This document shows, piece by piece, positions 33,686 through 43,808 of a DNA stretch of 64,000 bases. A model generated the notes under the pieces. The model was given only the letters and a program-made list of their open reading frames with translations, ran no database searches and was not told the origin of the DNA. The stretch spans positions 1-64,000 of the forward strand of contig CM040449.1 of NCBI GenBank assembly GCA_022749755.1, written 5' to 3'. The translations under genes and the position numbers were made by a program. This DNA is from Azadirachta indica. Its lineage: Eukaryota; Streptophyta; Magnoliopsida; Sapindales; Meliaceae. Within the stretch, counting starts at the first letter, position 1. Every line of letters begins with the position of its first letter.

Positions 33686-36078
33686 ATGGCGGATCATCTG
33701 ACTGCAAATGGTGAAGAAATCAAAGTATACAACCTGCAATGCATCGATCTTTCCAACCCTGATATCCATGAGTCTGCTGCTTTACTCAGGAAGGTGAAAT
33801 TCTTATCTGCCGTGCATTAGTTAATTCAGTCAAAAGCTGGCCTCGGTAAAATTTTTAAGCTTCTGTTAATTGTTAACATTTTATTTTTCACGTGGTTAAG
33901 GCGTGCATGGAATCGGGCATTTTCTACGTAATAAATCATGGGATAAGTCAGGAATTCATGGATGAGACATTTGCCCAACTCAAGAGGTTTTTTGATTTGC
34001 CAATGGAAGAGAAAATGAAGCTTGTATGGAACAAAAATCTTCGAGGTTACAGACCACCTATTCAGGCTGTTATTGATGATAAGACTAAACAAAAAGGTAA
34101 TTTAAAGTTTTTCTATTTCTTTTTCTTTTACTTGGTGAACAATTCTAACTTTTTTTTTTTTCTCGTTTTTCCTTATAATCGTAGATTTTGGGGAGGCATT
34201 CCATATAGGTGTTGAGGTATCTGAAGATGACCCTAATGCACATGACTTTTTCTATGGCCCAAATGTCTGGCCTCCAGCTGGTAATTAATTAGAGTAGTTT
34301 TTCTTTTCTTTTCTTTTCTTGGGTTAATTAGCAACTGATAATTTTTTAAGAATTGTTTTAACACGTATGTTTTAAGTTCTAAATACATATATATATTTTT
34401 GGCAATTTTGCTTAGACCTTTTGCCTGGATGGAGAGAGGCCATGGAGAAATATCATCAGGAAGCAACGTAAGTGTTTTAAAAACATATTAACTTTACACA
34501 AATTTTATTTAATATTATGTTAAATTTTTGGTCCACAACTAGAAAACAGTTTACATTTATGTATTATGAGAAAAAATCCACGACTTAAAAGAGTGTAGTA
34601 TTTATTTATTTATTTTTTATATTTACAGAAATGTGGCAAGAAAAATTGGGAGAATAATAGCCTTGGCTCTTGATCTCAATGAGGATTTCTTCGATCAACC
34701 AGAATTAATTGGCAATGCTAACGCAAACTACACCAACATGTTTCATTATGGAGGTAAAATCTAAAAATCACAATGTTTAATTTTCATTAAATTTAAATTC
34801 TACCAGCATTATTGTAGAATTTATAACTCACCTTACGTATGTTCTCTATGTACTTGTTTTCCTCTATGTTTAGTTCATGGAGTGGATTTATTAAAGGACG
34901 CAGTTGGAGCCCCACCTCACTGTGACCTGAATCTGATTACACTCTTGGCAACAGATGATATATGGGGTCTTCAAGTACGAAAAATTCAATCAATCAATTT
35001 GCTTCTTTTTTTTTATATCTATATAATTAATTGCTCTTTTTTATTTATTTACTAAAAAATTTATATATAATTGTCACAGATATGCAGAGAAAAAGATGCT
35101 GAATCTCAAGTATGGGAAGCTATAACACCAGTAAAAGGGTGAGTATAATAATCAGATAATCAATTATTGGAATACTAATAGACACGTGATAATTACTAAT
35201 TTTAAATTGAATTGTTGAGATTAATTTTTTTAATTAATTAAATTATTTTTGTAGGGCATATATAGTGAATGTCGGCGACATGTTGGAAATGCTCACCAAT
35301 GGTATTTTCAGGTAACATCACATTGATCAATTGAATTCTAAAGCTTTTGAATATGCTTTTACAACTTAATATAGAAAAAAAAAATTATTATTTATTGTTA
35401 AAAATGATTTGAAGATTAATGATAAACTTTAAGTAAGAAAGAGAATGGGTAAAGACCCCCCTGAACAACCAAAGTTTTTAATATTTAAAATTTTAATATT
35501 AAACAGAGACAACATAGTGTTGAAACTTTTTGACTCAAAATATTTAAACAGAGACACCATTTCATTTAATATTTAAAATTAAACATTTGCTTCAAACATT
35601 GAAAACGTTTAATTATTTTCTGTTTGTTATTATTTTATATGCCGCCCTCTATCTAATCCATATCTTCTTTGAATTTGAAATTATATAGGTCCATATTGCA
35701 CAGAGTTGTATTCAACCAAGAGAGATACTCTGTAAGACTAATTAAAAAATAAATTCTTTTCTTTTCTTTTCTTCATCTTTTGATTTGCCTTTACTGATTA
35801 ATTTCCTTATTCATTGAACAGACCGGAACTTTTATTTGCCCAAATCATGATTATATTATTAAGTGCCTGCCAACTTGCATCTCAGAAGAAAATCCTCCGA
35901 AGTAAGTAATCAGATCATGATATACATTTGATTCATTAATGTTTGATTAATATATCTTCTTATTTTAATAATTGTGTTTAATAATAATTTTTTCAGGTTT
36001 CCTACAATCAGAACTGGACAATACATTTACAATCGCTTCAACCAACTCTCTTCTAGTACTGTGGGAAAGAAAGCATAA
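33686..36078 (+). CDS. 2-oxoglutarate/Fe(II)-dependent dioxygenase, gene 3 (332 aa, 11 exons)
   Basis: Predicted cytosolic oxygenase of the plant DOXC class; substrate unknown. Exons: 33686-33793, 33901-34096, 34185-34280, 34416-34467, 34629-34753, 34874-34974, 35080-35138, 35255-35311, 35689-35731, 35822-35901, 35997-36078. They sum to 333 codons with the stop, all with GT-AG introns. The DIOX_N domain covers about residues 13-140 (NLQCIDLSNPDIH, FYVINHGIS, RGYRPP, FFYGPNVWPP). The beta-helix core has iron ligands H208, D210 and H269 (ILHRVV), and R277 of RYS for 2-oxoglutarate. The stretch around the first ligands, GAPPHCDLNLITLL, departs from the common GAHSDYG or GAHTDYG pattern but keeps HxD. 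No signal peptide or membrane segment is evident. The ATG is shared with gene 4 and lies downstream of the TATA-like box. It looks functional. Confidence 0.93.
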
Positions 36079-36115
36079 TGTTGAATTTTGTTTCAAAGTT
36101 TCCACATAAGAACAA

Positions 36116-36121
36116 AATAAA
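36116..36121 (+). promoter_or_regulatory. Poly(A) signal of gene 3
   Basis: AATAAA about 38 bases after the stop codon, conserved in gene 4. Position is plausible but plant polyadenylation signals are loose. Confidence 0.4.
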
Positions 36122-36384
36122 TGAAAAATTAGGATTCCCGAGTAATTTATTTTTTGTCATCATTGTGGAGTAAAATTTCTTCAAGTGAAATTTGAAAGTG
36201 TAATCAAAATAAGGTTTTGATCGAATAACCTCTTTTGTTATTGTAAGTTTTCTTTTTCTTGCTAACCTTTGTTATGTTATGCCCTGTTTTGGAGGATTTT
36301 CAATGTATTAATGAGGTTTTGGTCCTTGAATGTTGTACTATACGATATCAATCTTTCTTTGTTAATTAGTTAATTGTTTTAATA

Positions 36385-36870
36385 ATTTTTTATCGCTATA
36401 CAAAGTTTATTAAAAGAAGCATTACTAGATAAATAATCATTATCGATACCAAAGGTCTTGATACTTTTGAGAAAGTATTTGATTAGTTAGACAAAAAGTT
36501 TTTTTTTTTTTTCACAAACAACATTATTTTCACATGTAAAAATCAACATTATTTTGACAGAAAAATACATTTTGTGTTTTTTACTAAAAAAAAAAACCCA
36601 AAATCATTTTCCCACACTTACCTGATATTTTCCCTGACGCAAATTTTTCTCCACCAAAAAGTATATCCAGTCAAACCCAAAGGCACATCTTTCTTTCACC
36701 TCCCAACAAATTTTGTCCATTAATCCGTAATTCCCGTGCCTACTCACCTCTTGTCCTACCTACAGCTTTTCTTTTCTGTTCGTCGTTTAATCAGATTGCT
36801 TCAATTGCATTTAACGCTTCGCAAGTTGAAGTTCTAGTTTGTTGGTTTTGTTTTGTTTCGCAAATAATTT
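36385..36870. other. Intergenic DNA between gene 3 and an unidentified exon-like stretch
   Basis: AT-rich to about 36600, then a more balanced pyrimidine-rich stretch (36700-36870) that looks like a leader region. No element recognised. Confidence 0.4.
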
Positions 36871-36877
36871 ATTAGAG

Positions 36878-37770
36878 ATGCTGAATATCGTGGATATTGC
36901 TAAAGATCCCGACGATTCTCAGCTGATTAATCTCTTTGATTATCCACTTCAATCAACAGGCATAACAGGCTCAAGAGCGGTTACTGCTTCTTTCTTTTTT
37001 TTTTCTTTAAATTAAATTTTCTTTATCAAAAATATCTCAGAAGACTTCCATTTAGGTTTTCCAAGTTCCATTCACAGTTGTCAAACACCGCTTTGAAAGT
37101 TGTAGTACCAAAAGCTCAACAATTTTTTTTTCCTTGTATTTCTGTTTAACTTCTATTTCTATTTAAAAGTTTCCGGCGTTCTATTTTGATTCCCAGAAAA
37201 TGTTGGGAAGACAAATTGGTAGATTTGGGGGTTCGAGTTGTTTCTTTATTTTCTCTTGAGTTCCTTGGTAACTAAATGTCAAGATTTCTCAGATTCAAGG
37301 TTCGTTTTTTCTTTTACAACAGATCTGAATCTTAATTAACGTCTCAGTCAATTTATGTACAGACTTGGAGGTTTTTTTTTTTTTTTTTATTCTTTTCATC
37401 TTTACTCAATTAATGTTTAATATTTGTTCTTATTTTATTTGTAGGTAAAAAGAGGTTAATATTCTGTAAAAACTTTGAGTATGATGTACGTCAATATGAT
37501 CTGGAATGACTTTCTGCAAGATATAGGAAAATTAATAGAGCGGATATGAAGTCTGCTAAGCTAGCATGCTCTTTTTTCTGATCTTCTATTGCCTTTCGCA
37601 TATGTTATAAATTTGTTGGCTACTATTACAGATTTCTTGTGGAAAGTTAAGAGTAGAAATGTAAAACTTGCTCAAAAATTGTAGGGATTGAATGGATTTC
37701 AGGGAAACGGAGGATTGAGTACAGTTGATATGCTTTTATGGTTCATATATATTCTTGAAGACACAGGTAA
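36878..37770 (+). other. Exon-like stretches of an unidentified gene or gene fragment
   Basis: An ATG at 36878 opens a frame of about 45 codons (MLNIVDIAKDPDDSQLINLF at its start) that runs into poly-T. At 37685-37767 a second stretch has an acceptor-like TTGTAG, an open frame reading GLNGFQGNGGLSTVDMLLWF and onward, and a donor-like ACAG|GTAAAT. Base composition is closer to coding than the surroundings. I do not recognise the protein, and no continuation is found downstream. It may be the start of a broken host gene. Confidence 0.3.
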
Positions 37771-37779
37771 ATTGCGAAG

Positions 37780-38900
37780 GACATATTACTTTGCTCTGGT
37801 AGCTCTTTAGTTCTGCTTGGGAGAGTAGATGTGCTTGATCATAATGTTTTAATTCACGGGCATATCTTAATTAATAGTCCACTTGATATTCCATTAAATC
37901 TCATAATTTGTGAGAGAGTGTCTTTGTATTTCATGCTATTTCTTTATAGGAACTAGAGGTGATTAATAAGAAGCAAATTTGTAGGATTTATTAATTGTGT
38001 TAAGGCTGCAGATCCTAGGCCTGGATGAACTTCAGCTGCCCCTAACATGCAAACTACTTTCTTGCCCATCATGCTTTGTTGTGGGATAAAACTTTCCTAA
38101 TATTTTATTTTTCTGTTTCATAGGCTTAATTTAACATTTTGAGATTCTATGTTATTTCTTCCTCCGCCTCCTATGCTCAAATGGAGATGGTAATCTGCTA
38201 TTGATGACAAATTTAGTTTGGCTCATTTTTACACAGTGAAGATTTATTTGTGGAAATAAGAAATATATTGCGATTTCAATCTTCTTCTGTGTTTTGGTTT
38301 GCTGCTCGTTACATGATTTTGTTTCGTATTTTCAATTTGGAAGTGCACTTTCTAATTCAATCATTATAATTTGCTTCTTATGGTAGAGATTTTTAGTTCT
38401 GCTTCTACTGGTCATTACTCTCTTTAGTTCAAGGGTTGCATGAATCGTATAGTAGTAGTAATGTCAAAGACTGATGATGATAGACTTTCTTTCCTGATCA
38501 CACATCTGGATGTTTGAAGCTTCCATCCTTCTTGTATGGGTATGACCATAGAAGAAGCAACTTAAAATCTTAGTTTCCTAAAAATTTTCTCAAGTTTCTT
38601 CATTAACTCATCCTCTTCAATCACACTGTAGTTGTAGGTGAAATTCTCTTTGTCCAGTGTTTCAATCTTGTGCTTTACATAATTGAATTGGTTGCACTAG
38701 TACGAGCGCTGCGAAAAAAGAAAACCACAGCAGCAGAAAAAGGGCTACAACAATAGCACAGCCCCAGCAAACAACTACAGCTTGTAGAACCAAACAAGCT
38801 GCAGTAGTAGCACAGCGCCAATATCATCCCCGATTTCCCGCTCAGTCCAGAAAGAGAAACCCAACAAATTGAAACAGAAACTGAGTATTTATATATGTAC
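37780..38900. other. Intergenic DNA, no gene seen
   Basis: Mixed composition without a supported frame. Bases 38700-38830 are rich in CAGCAG/CAACAA words, reminiscent in the opposite sense of 26500-26760. Confidence 0.4.
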
Positions 38901-38906
38901 AGTAGG

Positions 38907-39291
38907 TGACGTAGGCGAGATAGTAGGTGGGATAAAAACACCTTGTTAAATATAGAATCTCGTTCGGTTTTTTGACGCAGTGAGTTAGATAAACGTTTTA
39001 ACAAATGGGATTAGATGTCGTTCTACCCTAACGAATCGAAATACGAGTATCAAGATAACAATTTTATAAGGGACAAAATTAAAGGGGGAATATTTTATTC
39101 AATAAAAAATTATTCTAAAATAATAATATAGGTTCTCTATATAAAGTAAAGAAAACTTAATATTACAAATCAATTCAAATAAGGAAAATAACTCCTATTT
39201 AAATAAGAAAATTAAGAATTCAATAACAAATTAAATTGGTAAGAATAAAAAACTTCCTAAACTAATTAAATTCTAAAATTGTTCTACATCA
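38907..39291 (-). repeat. 3' LTR of the TRIM-like element
   Basis: Left LTR, preceded by the target duplication GTAGG. It matches 40446-40831 throughout, with scattered substitutions. Confidence 0.88.
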
Positions 39292-39527
39292 TTCCCCTTC
39301 TCTTTAATAAAACTCGTCCTCGAGTTTTGTTTTGTCTAGCTGATGAAATTTGTAGTTCAACATTAAATTTTCTTTTGACTTAAAATAGTGACTCTTCTAA
39401 GCAAGTTTCTTTAAAACTCGAAAGTAGTCAAATTTTATCTTTTTTTTGCACTTGTGTGTGACCCTTTGAAAAAATATGTTCTTGTAATAATAAATTATTT
39501 CAAATTTCTCATAACTTTTCCCAAGTC

Positions 39528-40108
39528 TTACTCAATGTACTCACCAATTAAATTTGTCTTTGTGGCCAAATCTTCCTCAAGAATAACCTTTATGTCTTCG
39601 ATATAAATAAGTAGAATCATGTCAATAATAAGCGGATTTTCGACTTGAATTTCTTGTACATGCTTAATTTTTAAATTAAGATCACATAAGACCTCTTCTT
39701 GTACAATTTCTGGCACGTCTTCAATTTTCTTTTGAAGTTCATTTTCAGACACTATCTTATGGTCAACTTTAACCATATTATCAGATATCTTATAAGCTAC
39801 ATTGTCAACAATATCTCTAATAACTCTATCAAAGTCAAGCTTTAGTTGTCTTTCGATTTCTTTGACTAAGAAAATAGCATGTAGTAGTATATGGATAATA
39901 TATGACGGCATTCGATCCTTATATCAGCATTGAGCCCTTTCAAAAATCTCTCAACTAAAAGCTCTTCATTCTCATAAAAAAATGAATGTTCATAAAAATT
40001 TTCAAACTCCATAGCATAAGAATGAATATAGATCTCATACCTTAATGTGTCAAACAATAATAAAGAGGAATGAACCCTAATCTCATCAATCACTTCATCT
40101 GATCCCAT
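39528..40108 (-). pseudogene. Decayed gag fragment in the TRIM-like element
   Basis: Two overlapping minus-strand frames (40108-39866 and 39911-39528) show a retrotransposon gag-like pattern: MEFENFYEHSFF, then ERFLKGLNADIRIEC, which resembles the (E)xFxxGL segment of the Ty3/gypsy-type gag domain. A frameshift separates the parts, and no zinc knuckle, protease or polymerase follows. Confidence 0.5.
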
Positions 40109-40445
40109 GATTAAACTTTATCTTCTTGGCTTGCAAGTCGTGACCTTTGTAACATATTCCACCAATGTGATGCACTCCCTTTTAACAGAAAATAAGTAAC
40201 AAATTATACTCGTTTTTCTTTAAGTATCCTCTCAATTTCAAAGAATTTTTCAACATCTTCCAACCAAAACAAAAATAATTTAGGATTGCATTGTCCGTCA
40301 AACAACAACGCATCATGCCTAACATGATAGATCATGATTTTAATTTTTTTTTTTTTTTGGATAAAAAAGATGTATTTATGAGTATGCTTGTGTTTAGTGG
40401 TTCAGAAAAGCTCTGTCTAATACAGAGGTAAGCTCTGATATCAAC

Positions 40446-40831
40446 TGATGCAGGCAGGATAACGAGTTGGATAAAAACACTTTGTCGAACGCTGAATCTC
40501 GTTTGGCTCTTTGACGCAGTAAGTTAGATAAACGTTCTAAACGGACGGGATTAGATGTCGTTCTAACTCTAACGACTCGAAACACAAATGTCAAGATAAC
40601 AATTCCATGTGGGACAAAATCAAAGGAGAATATTTTATTCAATAAAAAATTGTTCCAAAACAATAACATACGTTCTCTATATATAATAGAGAAAACTCAA
40701 CATTACAAGTCAACTCAAATGAGGAAAAGAACTCTTATTTAAATAAGAAAATTAAGAATTAAATAACAAATTAAATGGATAAGAATAAAAAACTTCCTAA
40801 ACTAATTAAATTCTAAAATTGTCCTACATCA
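40446..40831 (-). repeat. 5' LTR of the TRIM-like element
   Basis: Right LTR, followed by the target duplication GTAGG at 40832-40836 and bounded internally by the tRNA-Met-like primer-binding site. Confidence 0.88.
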
Positions 40832-40989
40832 GTAGGCTTACTGAAAACCAGACACAAGTGACACGTTATGTTTGATACACAAAGTTTCTACAGAATATCC
40901 TCTGCAGTTATTATTTTGCTTGATTTTAACTGCACTCATTCAAAACTGGCTTATCTCAACTTGTCTTCTCCTTTAAATTATTTTTTGTT

Positions 40990-41530
40990 ACTGCTGCTGA
41001 ACTCATAGGAATATATTCCATAACACCTTTCCCTTAGTCGTGCTCCTCAGATTTTCACTCTTTTCTGGCAGCCGCCTCTTCTTGGATGGATCACAGCTAA
41101 TTCTGATGGTCTTTCAAAGGGTAATACGGCGCTGCGGCTTGGGAGGTCTCTTTGGAGATGACTCAGGTGGCTTCCTGGGTGGGTTTGCTATGGCTCTTGG
41201 GGTTCATACGGGCTTTATGCTGAGCTTATGGCAATGATCGTGATCGTTGATATTGCAATTTCAAAGGGCTGGTCAAATTTATGACTAAAATGTAATCCCT
41301 TGTTGATTTTTCTCCTCCTTCAAAAATCCTTCTTTGCAGCCTTTATGCCAATTACACAATCATTGCGTTGGCTCAATTGTCATTTCCACTTGCTATCATT
41401 GAATTTTAGACTCCACACCTGCAGAGAGAATAATGAAGCAGCTGATGCCTTAGCTAATTTAGGTCTCTCATGTGATTCTTTTTCCTGATAGGATGCACCT
41501 CGGGCGGAGCTTCATCGCTTTCTTTTGCAA
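40990..41530 (+). mobile_element. LINE RNase H relic, plus strand
   Basis: Frames here spell a degenerate RNase H region of a plant LINE: NSDGLSKGN near 41100, YAELMAMIVIVDIAISKGW near 41215 and LHTCRENNEAADALANLGLS near 41410-41480. The order matches the RNase H fold, with the final ADALAN motif. Frameshifts and stops interrupt it. It starts about 150 bases beyond the TRIM-like element. Confidence 0.65.
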
Positions 41531-41534
41531 GATG

Positions 41535-43610
41535 CTAATCGATTTCCTACATTCTGATAAGCTCCTCTCGTTTTGATCTTCATTGTTTTTATGTGAATTG
41601 GCTTCGTGGCTTTTGATAGGATAATTTTGTCCATCCCTAAACTTTATATTGTTCTCCCTTTTTATTTTAATGCTTTTCCATAGGCTTGCTAAGGTTCAAT
41701 TATAGAAAAGAAAAATAAACATTATTGGCTTTGGGCATAGAATAGGTCATAAATTTATGCTTAACTTTTATAACCGAAAATACGTCTATTTAATTAAGAA
41801 AACCTAAGTCTTACGATCTAAACCAAGCTTTCCTTTATTAAAGATATGACATGTGCTGTATCTCTAACCAATATTTTGCGTGCGCTAAAATTTGAGGAGT
41901 GCACTCTCATATATTTTGTTTGTACAGTATTTAATTGATTCTGAACTTGTGTAATAGTAAGGATCTTATATTTTAAAATTTATCTTTTTCCTCACTAGCC
42001 TGCAGACTGATGAAGAAAAAATCAAATAAAATGCTGAAAATCTTTCTCAAACATTCACATCTCAAGATTTCTTATAAGTTTGAATCTTCTTTTATAGGGA
42101 GTGTGCAAAAGGAATCATGTTAAAAAATAATAATAATAAGCTGATTACTAGAAATGTAAATGGTAATATATATTAAGTAAAAAAAGAAAGAAAATGATGG
42201 AAAGCTTATAGCCTAAATGGGCAGACCAAGAGGCTTAGCAAGAATATATCAGGCTTTTTAGGGGAAAAGGCAAAAGTAACCTTGCCGAGGAGCTTGGTCT
42301 GCGTAGCTTGAGCTTCAGGCCAATCTTGATTGAGCAGAGAATTCATCTTCGAATCATTTTCTTTCTATATTTATAAGATTTTAATATGCCGTCCTTTAAA
42401 AAATTGCCCAACACCTTTGATATGTTTTTTTTATGACCTCAATATATATATATATATAAATATATATATGATTTTTCTCTTGACTTGAATTTGACTCTTA
42501 ATATTATATCAACTTATTCTGTACCATTTAACTAAAATTCAATGTGTATTGCTAAGAATCAAAATTAATAAATTTAATAAAAGTACAAAAGCTCAATTTA
42601 TATATATAACTTACTGTTTTTGAACCATGAATTAATAAAATTTTAATAATTAAATTTAAATCACAAATATCTAATTTAATCAAAACTACTGTTGTAATGC
42701 ATCATATTTTTAGAGTGCCCTTGTGAATAAAAAAGGGACGATTATGTCTAATTTACAGACATAGAAGAAGTTAAAAATTTTAAGCTTTAAAAAATACTGA
42801 TTAGATTCAAATGGAAAAGCTATGCAATCTGATAGCTGATTCATGCATGCGTTTGTTTACGGAGTAGTCCGGTGTCTCAAAATAATAAAATATATTTGTT
42901 CTCGTCATATTTTTAAATAGTATAAAATACGCTGATACAATCTCATGATAATGAGCTGTTCTACCTAACATTTTTCTTTATAGGGTTGGTTCTTTTGTTC
43001 CTTATTTTTAATATGATTTTTTTTTCTCGAATGTATATTAATTTCTTTCAATTTCTTCAGAAATTTTTGGCCGTAAGCTCTACCAACTCTTAATTCTTTT
43101 TTCTAACTCTTAGATTTGATTTTTTTTAATAATTACAAAGATTAAATTAATTCCAATTTCATGAATTTGGTCAAACTTGGCATGCAACTCTAGTTTTGGG
43201 GTAAAATGAAATGATTCAATTAAATGCTGCTATAGATAATGTATTACTCTTGTTCCCCCTTTACTCCTCTTTTTCAATAATATTTTATACTTCATTTTTT
43301 TTTTTTTTTAAAAAAAAGTTGATGTTGTATTATTGTTCGTTACGTCTATATATAATTTTTTATTAGTTATAATGCATTGAATACGGTAGAGTATAATGCA
43401 GAAAAGTACTGTTAACATTATTAAAAATATCTCATGGTTGAGTCAAACTTGGTATGAGATACATTAAACTTCCCGTTAGTAAATTAACTAGGGCATAGAA
43501 GTGAAATAATAACATTGAGATCCCTATACTCTTACTTTTTCACATAATGTAGAATTAGTTTCTTCATCAATAATAAATAGTTCTCTAGCTAATACTAAAG
43601 CTACTTAAAT
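41535..43610. other. AT-rich intergenic DNA, no gene seen
   Basis: No supported gene. An (AT)n run lies at 42442-42470 and a T/A homopolymer junction at 43297-43318. Confidence 0.5.
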
Positions 43611-43718
43611 ATAAGCGGCCAATTTTTAATATGCTTTTATGTTGCTGATATTAGACCGAGTGCTTGATAAATAAATTATATATTGTGCAATATACCGATA
43701 TTGTTGATTTGATGTTTG

Positions 43719-43726
43719 TTTAAATA
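43719..43726 (+). promoter_or_regulatory. TATA-like box of gene 4
   Basis: TTTAAATA about 83 bases before the ATG, as in gene 3. Confidence 0.5.
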
Positions 43727-43808
43727 GACCTTAGCGTCTGGGTTGTCTCTCCATAGCCTTTTCTTATAACAAAAGGAAAAATTGTGATCCCGAAATTAAA
43801 AGCTAACA

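Larger units (their letters stand above)
33487..36380 (+). repeat. Paralogous block around gene 3
   Basis: Homology with the block at 43613-47150 begins at CGGCCAATTTTT in the promoter and continues through every exon and intron into the 3' flank. Identity in exons is very high and introns align well, except the second half of intron 9 and intron 10. It is a tandem duplication younger than the split between the gene 1/2 and gene 3/4 types. Confidence 0.85.
38907..40831 (-). mobile_element. Complete small LTR retrotransposon (TRIM/LARD-like) with 5-base target duplication
   Basis: Direct repeats of 385 and 386 bases (38907-39291 and 40446-40831) start TGATG on the minus strand and end CA. The element is flanked by identical GTAGG at 38902-38906 and 40832-40836. 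Read on the minus strand, the 5' LTR (right) is followed by a TTGATATCAGAGC primer-binding site like that for initiator tRNA-Met (about 40433-40445), and the 3' LTR (left) is preceded by the purine tract AAAGAGAAGGGGAA (39292-39306). The internal region is only about 1.15 kb with a decayed gag, so the element must have relied on proteins from another. The LTRs differ at many positions, so it is not recent. Confidence 0.9.

Noticed and set aside
33826..34092. Minus-strand open frame of 88 codons overlapping gene 3
   Set aside because: Antisense shadow of exon 2 of the dioxygenase; the same shadow appears over gene 4.
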